Part shown: positions 9,563 to 17,847 of the stretch, piece by piece
Numbering within the stretch: position 1 is the stretch's first letter
Layout of the letters: each line of letters opens with the position of its first letter
Assembly (NCBI RefSeq): GCF_003044065.1
Contig: NZ_PZJJ01000013.1
Span: 17,788 to 81,787 of the forward strand
Direction: 5' to 3'
From: Alkalicoccus saliphilus
Lineage (GTDB): Bacteria > Bacillota > Bacilli > Bacillales > Salisediminibacteriaceae
Length of the DNA stretch: 64,000 nucleotides
Notes under the pieces: generated by a model
What the model was told of the DNA's origin: nothing
Seen by the model: the letters and a program-made list of their open reading frames with translations, nothing else
Database searches by the model: none
Translations under genes and position numbers: made by a program

Positions 9563-9970
9563 ATGAAAAAGAAAGTGAAAGTAGTAGCAGCGGTTATCGA
9601 ACAGGAAGGAAAAGTGCTCTGCGCGCTCCGCTCTTCACAAATGAGCATTCCAAACGTCTGGGAATTTCCCGGCGGAAAAGTGGAAGAAGGAGAAAGTCTG
9701 CAGACAGCGCTCGAGCGGGAAATCGAAGAAGAGCTCGCCTGCTCGATTAAAGCGGGCAGCATTTTTCATGACCATACCCATGAATACGAGGCGGCAGTGG
9801 TCCAGCTGATCGCACTGAAAGCGAAGCTCATAGAAGGCGCCCCTGCGGCACAGGAACACGAAGAGCTTCTATGGCTGCCGAAAGAAAGCCTTGCTTCTCT
9901 CGTCTGGGCACCGGCCGACGTACCGGCAGTGGAAGCACTGATCGAAGAAAAAAAAGTACTTAATTCATAG
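9563..9970 (+). CDS. mutT: NUDIX hydrolase, MutT-like (8-oxo-dGTP diphosphatase family)
   Basis: 135 residues. Nudix box GKVEEGESLQTALEREIEEE at about residues 34-53 matches GX5EX7REUXEEXGU except the final glycine region. It begins KKKVKVVAAVIEQEGKVLCA, typical of MutT/CTP pyrophosphohydrolase-like sanitising enzymes that hydrolyse oxidised nucleoside triphosphates. Start chosen at the ATG after GAAAGGGG; an in-frame upstream ATG at 9488 has no ribosome site and would add a non-conserved extension. Single gene with its own terminator. Exact substrate not decidable. Confidence 0.85.
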   Translation: MKKKVKVVAAVIEQEGKVLCALRSSQMSIPNVWEFPGGKVEEGESLQTALEREIEEELACSIKAGSIFHDHTHEYEAAVVQLIALKAKLIEGAPAAQEHEELLWLPKESLASLVWAPADVPAVEALIEEKKVLNS

Positions 9971-9980
9971 TGATGGATAC

Positions 9981-10034
9981 AAACCGTTCTTTGAAAGAAG
10001 CTGAAAAGCTTTTTCCGGGGAGCGGTTTTTTCTA
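9981..10034 (+). terminator. Rho-independent terminator after mutT
   Basis: AAACCGTTC pairs with GAGCGGTTT (one G-U), with an inner AAGCTGAAAAGCTT hairpin, followed by a T run ending near 10033. Confidence 0.7.
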
Positions 10035-10384
10035 GTATAAAGACGTATATTACTGCGTTATAACAGTTCTCTACATTGAATAAAATGTATTAAATAAAAC
10101 AAATATATCTGTTTTTCTTTTTCTCCATCGTTAAAAATCCTTTAATATCAGTATTTTTTAACTAAATGTCAATATTTGTCGAAAATAAATACTTTCTTTA
10201 TAACGAACAAATCCATATACTGTAAATAACAACCCTTGATATGAATCGGCGGCCGCCTCCATATCCAGGCTTAAAAGAACCACTGCTTCCGGAGTGTATT
10301 TCCGCCCGGGACCTGGTTCCTTATTCAGTATGTCTGTTCATAAGCAGGAAGCCGCTGACTAAACATTTTAAGGGGAGATTATGA
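10035..10384. other. Non-coding stretch with a possible structured leader before the Thr-rich gene
   Basis: No gene seen. The first 200 bp are AT-rich. At 10274-10322 AAAAGAACC-type and GGTTCC-type arms (8 of 9 pairs) enclose an inner CGGA/TCCG hairpin (10290-10304). This could be a structured 5' leader of the secreted-protein gene. It does not match the c-di-GMP, c-di-AMP or preQ1 riboswitch consensus that I know. Confidence 0.3.
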
Positions 10385-11002
10385 ATGAATAAAATGAAAA
10401 AAATGTCTATTTTCACACTGACACTTATTTTTTCCATGAGCCTGGCCACCGGAGCCCTTGCTTCAAACGGGAAAGCCCAAGCACCGGGGCAGAGTGAAAA
10501 TTTTCATAAAGGCATTACAACCGAAGTAACGACAAGCGAAGATGTATATGAAAAAACTTTATATGATACCGATGTTTCCGAGAGTAAAGAAACTGTTCCT
10601 AAAGTAAAGACTTATGAAAAAGATCCTGTCGTAACGGAAATTGTGGAGAAGGAAGAGCATTCGTCCCAGGACTGGTACCGCCTTCGTACTACTACAACCA
10701 CTGAAACCACAACAGTTACCGAAACATGGGACGAAGTAATCACAACAAAAACAACTGACTTCATCGAAACTCCGGTGACGATTACAAAAACTACAGTTAC
10801 CACGAACGAACACCGGGGCGCTCCGGGAAGCAGCGGCAAGCATCTCGGTGAAACGAGCGAAACGACCGTCGACAAAATAAAAGGAGAGCCTCAGGTGGTT
10901 GATACAAAAGAAGATGTAAGCACAGAGAAAATAAACTTTAACAAAGAAGAAAGCACAGAAACTACTTCCAGGGTTTCCCGTGGAGAGTGGATCAAAGACT
11001 GA
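10385..11002 (+). CDS. Secreted Thr/Glu-rich protein of unknown function
   Basis: 205 residues. The N-terminus has a signal peptide: MNKMKKMS, a hydrophobic stretch (IFTLTLIFSMSLATGALA) and a likely cleavage after ALA. The mature part is strongly hydrophilic and rich in Thr, Glu, Lys and Val, with alternating beta-like patterns such as TTTTTETTTVTETW and VITTKTTDF, and a short Gly/Ser segment RGAPGSSGKHLG near residue 140. No cysteine, sorting motif or lipobox seen. I do not recognise a family. ATG preceded by AAGGGGAG. Single gene between two terminators. Cell-surface or extracellular location is inferred from the signal peptide only. Confidence 0.75.
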   Translation: MNKMKKMSIFTLTLIFSMSLATGALASNGKAQAPGQSENFHKGITTEVTTSEDVYEKTLYDTDVSESKETVPKVKTYEKDPVVTEIVEKEEHSSQDWYRLRTTTTTETTTVTETWDEVITTKTTDFIETPVTITKTTVTTNEHRGAPGSSGKHLGETSETTVDKIKGEPQVVDTKEDVSTEKINFNKEESTETTSRVSRGEWIKD

Positions 11003-11019
11003 ATTTTCTCAGGTAAACA

Positions 11020-11049
11020 GGCCATGACGCCTTCCGTCATGGCCTTTTC
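11020..11049 (+). terminator. Terminator after the Thr-rich secreted gene
   Basis: GGCCATGACG / CGTCATGGCC perfect 10-bp stem with a CCTTC loop, followed by TTTT. Confidence 0.8.
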
Positions 11050-11182
11050 CTGTGGAAGCATTCCCACTGCATCTGAAAAAGGACGTCCCCGCTCTTCCGG
11101 AACTTCTTTTCTCATATTTCAGGTTACATAAGGTCTGGAAGATGGTATAGAACAGTAAGCTTAAATGAAAGAAGGGATAACG

Positions 11183-11749
11183 GTGGACGAGGAAATCAAA
11201 CGCTATTTCCGTCAAATGGACCGGAGTTTTTACATGGAACACGATAAAGATAAAGCCCACATGAACCGCCCGTTTTCCATAGGCCACGGCCAGACCATTT
11301 CCCAGCCGTCGCTCGTATTGGAAATGACGCTTGCCCTCGGTCTCGAGCCACATCACAAGGTACTCGAAATCGGGACCGGAAGCGGATTTCAGACCGACCT
11401 TCTCGCTTCTTTTGCAGAAGAAGTATTTACAGTGGAGCGGATCCGCCCTCTTTATGAGCGGGCAGTTGAAAAGCTCGGGCAGGCAGGTTTTAAAAATATC
11501 CACTTCCGCTGTGACAACGGCTCCAACGGCTGGCCGGAGGAAGCTCCCTTCGACCGGATTATGGTCACTGCCGCCGCCGAAACGATTCCTCATGCACTGA
11601 TCGACCAGCTGAAGGAAGGTGGAAAAATGATTATTCCTGTCGGTACTTTCGGACTGCAGGAGCTGCTTCAAGTAACAAAGAAGGAGGACGGGGAGATCAT
11701 CACGAAGAAACTTATGTACGTGCAGTTTGTAAAACTTTACGATGAGTAA
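11183..11749 (+). CDS. Protein-L-isoaspartate O-methyltransferase-like SAM methyltransferase
   Basis: 188 residues. SAM motif VLEIGTGSGFQTDLLA (near residue 60), HGQTISQPSLVLEMT just before it (the Pcm substrate-loop signature), VFTVERIRPLYE (motif II-like) and MVTAAAETIPHALIDQLKEGGKMIIPVG. Pcm proteins methylate isoaspartyl residues to start repair. I chose the GTG start because GAAGGGA is correctly spaced there; the in-frame ATG at 11165 has no ribosome site. Only 15 bp separate it from the HAD gene, so they form an operon. It could act on another substrate. Confidence 0.82.
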   Translation: MDEEIKRYFRQMDRSFYMEHDKDKAHMNRPFSIGHGQTISQPSLVLEMTLALGLEPHHKVLEIGTGSGFQTDLLASFAEEVFTVERIRPLYERAVEKLGQAGFKNIHFRCDNGSNGWPEEAPFDRIMVTAAAETIPHALIDQLKEGGKMIIPVGTFGLQELLQVTKKEDGEIITKKLMYVQFVKLYDE

Positions 11750-11764
11750 CCGGGAGGTATTTTT

Positions 11765-12472
11765 GTGGCAGACATTAAGGCACTGCTTTTTGACGTATTC
11801 GGAACGGTCGTGGACTACCGCTCGACGATCATCCGGGAAGGACATCAGTTTAATAAAGAGTTTGCCCTCGACCTGGACTGGGCAGACATTGCCGACAGAT
11901 GGCGCGGGAGGTACCACCCTGTTCTGAAAAAAGTGCTCGACGGGGAGAAAGAGTGGAAGAAACTGGACAATCTCCACTACGAAGCGCTGAAGGAGATTTT
12001 GGAGGAGGAAGGCATTACGAGGCTTTCAGAGGAAACGCTCCAGTATATCAACACCGTCTGGCACCGGCTCCATCCGTGGGGCGATGCGGTTCCGGGGCTG
12101 TACCGGCTGAAGCAGAAGCACATCATCAGCCCGCTTTCCAATGGGAACGTATCCCTTCTCGTCAATATGGCCCGGCACGCCGGCCTGCCGTGGGATGTGA
12201 TTTTATCTCCGGAAATGATTCAAAGCTATAAGCCGGATCCAGACGTTTACAAAATGGCCGCCCGCTTTCTCGATTTAAAACCGGAGGAAATTCTCATGAC
12301 CGCTGCACACCAGTATGACCTGCAGGCCGCGCAGGACCTCGGTTTCCGGACAGCCTACGTGTACCGGCCGCTTGAATTCGGGGCCGGAAACGTTCCGAAT
12401 CTGGTTCCTGAAAGAGAATACGACTACGCTGCCAACGATTTTATTGACCTTGCCGATCAGCTCCGCTGCTGA
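11765..12472 (+). CDS. HAD-superfamily haloacid dehalogenase type II-like hydrolase
   Basis: 235 residues, GTG start after CGGGAGG. HAD motif I ALLFDVFGTVVDYRST contains the Asp nucleophile. Motif II is SPLSNGN (S/N near residue 124), motif III lysine is in SYKPDP (near 158), and motif IV is MTAAHQYDLQAAQDLGF. SPLSNGN and AAHQYDL fit the 2-haloacid dehalogenase subgroup, which hydrolyses L-2-haloacids in characterised members; the true substrate here is unknown. Co-transcribed with the Pcm-like gene. Confidence 0.82.
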   Translation: MADIKALLFDVFGTVVDYRSTIIREGHQFNKEFALDLDWADIADRWRGRYHPVLKKVLDGEKEWKKLDNLHYEALKEILEEEGITRLSEETLQYINTVWHRLHPWGDAVPGLYRLKQKHIISPLSNGNVSLLVNMARHAGLPWDVILSPEMIQSYKPDPDVYKMAARFLDLKPEEILMTAAHQYDLQAAQDLGFRTAYVYRPLEFGAGNVPNLVPEREYDYAANDFIDLADQLRC

Positions 12473-12501
12473 CAGGCGCACGTTTTTCCCTTTCCTCCGG
12501 G

Positions 12502-12537
12502 ACCGGCTCAACCAACAGTTGAGCCGGCCTTTTTTTT
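12502..12537 (+). terminator. Terminator after the HAD gene
   Basis: GACCGGCTCAAC / GTTGAGCCGGCC stem with CAACA-type loop followed by eight T residues. Confidence 0.85.
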
Positions 12538-12576
12538 GGTGCGGGGGAAATCCGACGGATAAGGCGGCGGAGCTGA

Positions 12577-12745
12577 TTTTAATCATTATAAGCGGGTCAT
12601 TAATCTTTAACCGGGACTGTTTAATCATTATAGCCGGGGTTATTGTCATTAGAAGTATTTTTAATCAGGATAAACCATCTGCTGTCATTATAGGCGGGCT
12701 TTCGAAGGGAATTAATCATTATAGACCGGCTTTTAATCACCAGCC
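12577..12745. repeat. Phased intergenic repeat array, family 2 (TTAATCATTATAA units), copy A
   Basis: Eight degenerate units related to TTAATCATTATAAGC. The TC dinucleotide of each lies at 12583, 12604, 12625, 12646, 12665, 12685, 12716 and 12736 (steps 21, 21, 21, 19, 20, 31, 20). Bases between units are GC-rich and variable. It lies in the convergent gap between the HAD terminator and the catalase terminator. Copy B at 62008 has the same unit offsets within 1 bp and the same 153-bp span. No open frame is maintained. Confidence 0.75.
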
Positions 12746-12768
12746 TGCAGATCCGAACCCACCAGACA

Positions 12769-12806
12769 AAAAGGAAGCTGCCTCCAGTTCGGAGACAGCT
12801 TCTTTT
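12769..12806 (-). terminator. Terminator of katE
   Basis: GAAGCTGCCTCC / GGAGACAGCTTC near-perfect stem with flanking A and T runs; the minus-strand reading ends in TTTTT. Confidence 0.75.
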
Positions 12807-12833
12807 ACTATAGTTACGAATTGAAAATACTTT

Positions 12834-14864
12834 CTATATGACTTCCCGCTCCCAGAAACGGTGGGAGGCGATTGCGTCGGCGAAGTTTTTCGAGAACTCT
12901 CGCGGCGTTCCACCGATGACTACGCCCGGGCTTTCTTTCATGTTATCAAGCTGCAGCAGTGCTTCTCCTTCGTGGGAAGCGCCGATCGGCTTGTAATGGA
13001 AAAACGCTTCGTGCACGAACTGGGCTGCCTGGCGGTAGAACGTTTTTTCCGCTCTGCTTCCGCCCACGGCGTACACGGCATCAAACAGGACAGAGTCTGC
13101 TGTCAGGAACGTGTGATCCACTTCCAGCTCCGTGTCGTCGCTGCCCTTGATCGTTCCCTGGCTGTCACTGACGATTTCCGTCTGGACACCGAGCTTTTTC
13201 AGCTCTTTCAGCACCGCGTTGATTTCCTTCCCGTTGAACCCGTCACCGATCAGTACGGCTGCCTTCCGGGTATCCGGCTTTTTCTTCGTGTTTTCCTGGC
13301 TCAGCGCCGGAGAAGATTTTGTCACGCTGCTTCCCGGCCCTTCCGGAAGTTTCACACCGATCGCTTTCGCAAAGCCTTTTGCCAGATCCAGGCTTACGTT
13401 CGCAAACATATCCACGACCTGCTGGCGGATATCCTTGCTTTCCACTTTTCCGAGTTCAAAGCTGAAGGCATTGATAATGTGCTCTTTTTCCGCAGCGCTC
13501 ATGCTGTTCCAGAAAAGCGTCGCCTGGGAAAAGTGATCCTTAAAGCTGTCGCTTCTCGCGCGGATTTTGTGTCCTTCCACGCGCTCCTGATAATGCTCAA
13601 AGCCGCCTTCTTCCTTCGTTGCCGGTTCCGGAGTGTTGTCCGCCATCGAGTTTTTATGATAGGCGACCGGTCCTTTATTGATCGTCTGCCGGCCGTAGCC
13701 GTCCCGCTGGTTGTTAAAGAACGGGCAGACCGGCCGGTTAATCGGCAGCTCATGGAAGTTCGGCCCGCCGAGACGGATCAGCTGTGTATCTGTGTAGGAA
13801 AACAGTCGCCCCTGCAGCAGCGGATCGTTCGTAAAGTCGATCCCCGGCACGACGTGACCCGGGTGGAAAGCGACCTGCTCTGTTTCGGCAAAGTAGTTGT
13901 CTGTATTTTTATTGAGCGTCATTTTACCTACGATTTTTACCGGAACATCTTCTTCCGGCCAGAGTTTCGTCGGATCAAGAATATCAAAGTCGAAGCTGTG
14001 CTCGTCTTCTTCCTTCACGAGCTGCACACCGAGCTCATACTCCGGATAATTGCCGTTTTCGATCGCTTCCCAAAGATCCCCGCGGTGGAAGTCCGGGTCT
14101 TTGCCGTTCACTTTCTGGGCTTCGTCCCAGACGACCGAATGCGTACCAAGCACCGGCTTCCAGTGGAATTTCACGAAGTGGGCCTCTCCCTTTTCGTTTA
14201 CAAAACGGAAGGTATGTACCCCGAACCCTTCCATCATACGGTAGCTCCGTGGAATCGCCCGGTCGGACATTGTCCACATCACCATGTGCGCTGACTCCTG
14301 GTTGTTTGCGACGAAATCCCAGAACGTATCGTGCGCAGATGCTGCCTGCGGGATTTCGTTGTGCGGTTCCGGCTTCACGGCGTGAATTACATCCGGGAAT
14401 TTGATCGCATCCTGAATGAAAAACACCGGGATGTTGTTACCGACAAGGTCGTAGTTTCCTTCATCTGTATAAAATTTTGTGGAAAATCCGCGCGCATCTC
14501 GTGCCAGATCACCGGAACCCCGGGAACCTGCCACCGTGGAAAACCGGACGAATACCGGTGTTTTTTTCGACGGACTCTGCAGAAAGCCTGCTTTCGTATA
14601 TTCTTTCATGGATTCGTACGGCTGAAATTCTCCGTGCGCCGCAAAACCGCGCGCATGGACAATCCGCTCCGGAATCCGTTCATGGTCAAAATGCGTCATT
14701 TTCTCACGGAAATGGAAGTCCTCCAGAAGCGTCGGTCCGCGCTCCCCTGCTTTCAGGGAAAATTCGTCCTCTGAAATTTTCAGTCCCTGATTCGTCGTCA
14801 TCTTTTTGCCGCGGTCATCAGTTTTAAACTGTTCGAGCTGATCCTGCTTCTTATTTTTACTCAA
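12834..14864 (-). CDS. katE: Large-subunit catalase (HPII/KatE type)
   Basis: 676 residues: a catalase core plus the ~150-residue C-terminal class I amidotransferase-like domain (from about 525, [17 protein letters not shown] onward) that defines large clade II catalases. Catalytic His region [15 protein letters not shown] (near 64-78), [19 protein letters not shown] (around 151), and heme-proximal Tyr in [14 protein letters not shown] (near 354). Converts H2O2 to water and oxygen in the cytoplasm. TTG start after GGGGAGG. A sigma-B-like promoter lies upstream, fitting katE control in B. subtilis. Confidence 0.95.
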   Translation of the reverse strand: MSKNKKQDQLEQFKTDDRGKKMTTNQGLKISEDEFSLKAGERGPTLLEDFHFREKMTHFDHERIPERIVHARGFAAHGEFQPYESMKEYTKAGFLQSPSKKTPVFVRFSTVAGSRGSGDLARDARGFSTKFYTDEGNYDLVGNNIPVFFIQDAIKFPDVIHAVKPEPHNEIPQAASAHDTFWDFVANNQESAHMVMWTMSDRAIPRSYRMMEGFGVHTFRFVNEKGEAHFVKFHWKPVLGTHSVVWDEAQKVNGKDPDFHRGDLWEAIENGNYPEYELGVQLVKEEDEHSFDFDILDPTKLWPEEDVPVKIVGKMTLNKNTDNYFAETEQVAFHPGHVVPGIDFTNDPLLQGRLFSYTDTQLIRLGGPNFHELPINRPVCPFFNNQRDGYGRQTINKGPVAYHKNSMADNTPEPATKEEGGFEHYQERVEGHKIRARSDSFKDHFSQATLFWNSMSAAEKEHIINAFSFELGKVESKDIRQQVVDMFANVSLDLAKGFAKAIGVKLPEGPGSSVTKSSPALSQENTKKKPDTRKAAVLIGDGFNGKEINAVLKELKKLGVQTEIVSDSQGTIKGSDDTELEVDHTFLTADSVLFDAVYAVGGSRAEKTFYRQAAQFVHEAFFHYKPIGASHEGEALLQLDNMKESPGVVIGGTPREFSKNFADAIASHRFWEREVI

Positions 14865-14914
14865 TGATTATTCCTCCCCGGTTTTTGAAAATTGATGGGT
14901 TAAACCACTGAACT

Positions 14915-14940
14915 TTTCCCTGATCCTTACAGTAATAAAC
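14915..14940 (-). promoter_or_regulatory. Candidate sigma-B-type promoter of katE
   Basis: On the minus strand GTTTAT, a 14-base spacer, then GGGAAA; the general stress consensus is GTTTWW-N12-15-GGGWAW. About 50 bp upstream of the katE TTG start. Known B. subtilis katE is sigma-B dependent, which supports the reading. Confidence 0.5.
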
Positions 14941-15153
14941 GTTCTGCCCGGTATTTTTACGAAAAAAGTCCCCGAATGACGCGAAAAGGACGGGGAAAGA
15001 TAAGGAATTCTTCCAACTTTCCCCGTGATTTTACCAGCCTCGGCTAAATTTCTGCTCTATAGCTGATATATGAGCATATTTTCCCTATTTTCTTTAATTA
15101 ATTGGAATATAATGAAAGTATATCAATAAAAAAAAGGGAAAGAAGGGCTGGAT

Positions 15154-15876
15154 ATGAATGAAGCTGTGCAGTTAACTCATATCTCTCACATTTACGGACG
15201 TCACCGGGTGCTGTACGATGTTTCTATTGCCATTCAGCCCGGAATAATTTTCGGTCTTCTCGGTCCTTCCGGCTCCGGTAAGACTACCCTTATTAAAGTG
15301 CTGCTCGGAATATTGAAGCCCGCCCTCGGCCAGTCAATTGTCATGGGGACCCGTATGCCCTCTTTACATCAAATGAAGCACATTGGTTTTATGGCTCAGT
15401 CGGATGCTCTTTATCCTGAACTTACGGCTCAGGAAAACATGGAATATTTTGCTTCCATCTCCGGTCTGGAGCGCCAATCGGTCAAAATGCGCGTTAAATC
15501 CTGCCTGGAAACGGTAGACCTTACGAGCTCCGCCAAAAAGCAGGTAAGCAGTTTCTCCGGCGGCATGAAGCGGAGACTTTCCCTTGCTGCTGCCCTCGTC
15601 CACGATCCGGACATTCTTATTCTTGATGAACCGACAGTCGGCATCGATCCTGTTCTGCGTGAAACCATATGGAAAGAATTTCACCGGCTGACGGTGGAAG
15701 GAAAGACGATTATCGTGACGACCCACGTCATGGATGAAGCGGAAAAATGTGATCAGCTTGCTCTTCTGCGTGAAGGAGAGGTTATCGTGCAGGGAACAGT
15801 GGAAGAGCTTAAAGCTTCCATAAAAGCAGATTCATTGGAAGAAGTATTTCTTCACTACGGCCGGGTTACGTCATGA
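15154..15876 (+). CDS. ABC transporter ATP-binding protein (ABC-2 exporter)
   Basis: 240 residues. Walker A GPSGSGKT (near residue 40), Q-loop MAQSDALYP, signature SSFSGGMKRRLS (near 131), Walker B DILILDEPTVG and switch histidine in VTTHVMDEAE. The CcmA/NodI-like subfamily is typical of drug or lipid exporters. The ATG follows AAAGAAGGG. Its stop overlaps the start of the permease gene in ATGA, so the two are translationally coupled. A TATAAT at 15108-15113 may be the -10 of the operon. Substrate unknown. Confidence 0.9.
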   Translation: MNEAVQLTHISHIYGRHRVLYDVSIAIQPGIIFGLLGPSGSGKTTLIKVLLGILKPALGQSIVMGTRMPSLHQMKHIGFMAQSDALYPELTAQENMEYFASISGLERQSVKMRVKSCLETVDLTSSAKKQVSSFSGGMKRRLSLAAALVHDPDILILDEPTVGIDPVLRETIWKEFHRLTVEGKTIIVTTHVMDEAEKCDQLALLREGEVIVQGTVEELKASIKADSLEEVFLHYGRVTS

Positions 15877-16898
15877 AAGCTGCAGCGGTTATCCACCGGA
15901 TATTAAGGCAGTTCCGCCGTGACAAACGGGCGCTTGCCCTCATGCTTTTCGCTCCGATTCTCGTCATAACGCTTCTGTGGCTCGTACTGGACACGGAGGA
16001 ATACGAGCCGGAAATAGCTATCGTGGATGCACCGGTTGCATTTACGAATATAATTGAGCATAAAGAAGCAGACTTTTCCTCCATGAATATGAGAGAAGCC
16101 GGCCGTGTCCTGAAGGCGGGGGAAGTTGACGGGGTGTTGAGCTGGGAAGATGACCGCCTTTCCCTCATTCTCGAAGGAAGTGATTCTGCAGCCAACCGGT
16201 CCGTCATTCGGCTTCTTCAGGAAACCCTTCAGGACATGAATCCGCTTCATCAGGAAATAACTCTTGAAATTCTTTACCTCCACGGATCTGCAGAACTGAA
16301 TCTGTTTGATAACACCGGTCCTGTCCTCATTGGCTTTTTCGTATTTTTCTTCGTATTCCTTGTAGGAGGAATTTCTTTTCTAAGAGAACGGATCCAGGGG
16401 ACGCTGGAAAAAAGTCTTGCGAGTCCGTTGAAGCGGTGGGAAATTATTGCGGGATATCTCGGAGGCTTCGGCCTTTTTGCTGTACTGCAGTCGCTTATCA
16501 TTATTTTCTACTCGATTTATGTGCTCGATATGTTTATGGCCGGTTCTTTCTGGAACGTGCTGCTCATTACGCTCCTGCTTGCGCTCGCTGCGCTGAGTCT
16601 CGGCACGCTGTTATCCACTTTTGCGGGAAACGAATTTCAGATGATCCAGTTTATTCCGCTCGTTATCGTTCCGCAGGTGTTCTTCTCCGGGATTTTTAAT
16701 CTGGAAACGATGCACCCTTTTCTCCGCGGTATCGGAAGAATTATGCCGCTGACTTACGGAGCGGAAGCGCTGCGGGGTATCATGATCCGGGGAGAGGGGC
16801 CGTCGGATTACTGGATGCAGATCGCTGTGCTTGCCGGGTTTTCTGTCCTCTTTATCAGCCTAAACATTCTTGCGCTGAAAAAACACCGCCGGCTGTAA
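15873..16898 (+). CDS. ABC-2 type transporter permease (YhfH/YhhJ-like)
   Basis: 341 residues. One N-terminal membrane segment (ALALMLFAPILVITLLWLVL), a large extracytoplasmic loop to about residue 150, then five C-terminal segments starting GPVLIGFFVFFFVFLVGG, followed by RERIQGTLEKSLASPLKRWE, the coupling-helix region typical of ABC2_membrane_3 permeases. Works with the preceding ATPase. A single-permease exporter is expected to act as a homodimer. Substrate unknown. Confidence 0.88.
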   Translation: MKAAAVIHRILRQFRRDKRALALMLFAPILVITLLWLVLDTEEYEPEIAIVDAPVAFTNIIEHKEADFSSMNMREAGRVLKAGEVDGVLSWEDDRLSLILEGSDSAANRSVIRLLQETLQDMNPLHQEITLEILYLHGSAELNLFDNTGPVLIGFFVFFFVFLVGGISFLRERIQGTLEKSLASPLKRWEIIAGYLGGFGLFAVLQSLIIIFYSIYVLDMFMAGSFWNVLLITLLLALAALSLGTLLSTFAGNEFQMIQFIPLVIVPQVFFSGIFNLETMHPFLRGIGRIMPLTYGAEALRGIMIRGEGPSDYWMQIAVLAGFSVLFISLNILALKKHRRL

Positions 16899-16910
16899 TA
16901 AGACTGTTTT

Positions 16911-16944
16911 AAAAAGACACCCGCCTCTCTGAAGGTGTCTTTTT
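16911..16944 (+). terminator. Terminator of the ABC exporter operon
   Basis: AAAAAGACACC / GGTGTCTTTT stem with a 12-base loop and T tail, 12 bp after the permease stop. Confidence 0.8.
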
Positions 16945-16966
16945 AACGTGGATAGGAGGGCGGTGG

Positions 16967-17128
16967 ATTTCTACCAACTTTATGCATAATTCTACCAATC
17001 TTCTCCGGAATAGTTCCAACCTGCCGGCACAATTCTTCCAACCTCTGCGTTTTTTCTTCCAAATGAAGGCAATTATACCAACACCAGGTACTTTCCTTCC
17101 AGCTTTCCACTTAATTCTACCAAATACA
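16967..17128. repeat. Phased intergenic repeat array, family 1 (TTCTACCAAC units), copy 1
   Basis: Eight units related to (AA)TTCTACCAAC; the CC of each begins at 16974, 16995, 17016, 17038, 17059, 17078, 17099 and 17120 (steps 21, 21, 22, 21, 19, 21, 21). Unit 3 is TAGTTCCAAC, as in the other copies. It lies in the convergent gap between the ABC permease and the DedA gene, bounded by a terminator on each side. Steps of 19 and 22 rule out one reading frame. Confidence 0.8.
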
Positions 17129-17146
17129 AAAAGAAACATACGCCAT

Positions 17147-17174
17147 AAAAAAAGCCCGGCAGCTACCGGGCTCT
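17147..17174 (-). terminator. Terminator of the DedA gene
   Basis: AGCCCGG / CCGGGCT stem; the minus-strand reading ends in seven T residues. The stem overlaps the last codons of the gene. Confidence 0.7.
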
Positions 17175-17753
17175 CGACGGAACGTTTTCTGTTTTTTTCT
17201 TTGATTTCATCCGGAAATAAATATAGTAGACGACAGCGGCCGCAAAAAGGCCGGCAATCAAATACTGAACGTTCTGAAACACTCCGTACGCTTCCCCGAC
17301 AACGCCGAGCGTACCGAGATAAAGCATTACTACAGCCACCGGAAAAACGCCGATAAACGTAAACACTCCGTATCGGAGCGGAGTGATCTTGCAGAAGGCA
17401 GCGACATAGACGATATAGCCCATGCCGAGCACCCGTCCGGCGGCGATCGTCCATTCCCGGTACTTTTCCATGAACCGGACCATGCGTTTTGCGCGCTTCG
17501 AAACGAGCCGCCGCTGGACGAACCCCTGAAAGCGGAGCGACAGGTAATACGGAATGTAGGCAATTATCGTATAGGCGGCCGAAGCAAGCAGGCTGATCCA
17601 GACAATGTCCCAGCCGGAAGGTCCAATCAAATAGCCGTAAATTAAAAAGATGATGGCGGCAGGAAATGGAATCGACAGCGCCTCCACGGCGATGCCGGCG
17701 ATGAGTCCCGCCCATCCGAGCTCTCTGAGTATGTCAAATATCACTTCCAGCAT
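17163..17753 (-). CDS. DedA family membrane protein (VTT domain)
   Basis: 196 residues with about five hydrophobic segments. The VTT/DedA signature is seen in ALSIPFPAAIIFLIYGYLIG (near residues 24-43; E and P typical of the family) and AAGRVLGMGYIVYVAAF (near 98; R of the conserved G.F.P.GR motif). DedA proteins handle undecaprenyl phosphate or phospholipid flipping in characterised cases. ATG preceded by GGAGAGGAG. Single gene with its own terminator; the precise lipid is unknown. Confidence 0.87.
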   Translation of the reverse strand: MLEVIFDILRELGWAGLIAGIAVEALSIPFPAAIIFLIYGYLIGPSGWDIVWISLLASAAYTIIAYIPYYLSLRFQGFVQRRLVSKRAKRMVRFMEKYREWTIAAGRVLGMGYIVYVAAFCKITPLRYGVFTFIGVFPVAVVMLYLGTLGVVGEAYGVFQNVQYLIAGLFAAAVVYYIYFRMKSKKKTENVPSRAR

Positions 17754-17847
17754 GCGGAAGGCTCCTCTCCAGTATTCTTTCTAGGAATACCTTTACCCCA
17801 TTTCCCGGGAAATTAACGGGGAAAAGTGAAGCTTCTTTCCTCAGAGG

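Noticed and set aside
10240..10384. Known riboswitch upstream of the Thr-rich gene
   Set aside because: Compared by eye with ydaO, GEMM and preQ1 consensus; key bases do not match.
12577..12745. Family 2 array as a CRISPR array
   Set aside because: Units are only ~12 bp with 8-9-bp gaps, are degenerate, and there is no cas gene next to them.
12861..14294. 477-codon plus-strand open frame over katE
   Set aside because: Antisense shadow of the catalase gene, no ribosome site, and Arg/Phe/His-rich composition typical of a shadow frame.
16967..17356. Long open frames across family 1 arrays with repeating LPT/FFQ-like heptads
   Set aside because: The 21-bp unit equals seven codons, which creates frames by chance. 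Steps of 19 and 22 bp break the frame in every copy and no ribosome sites are present.
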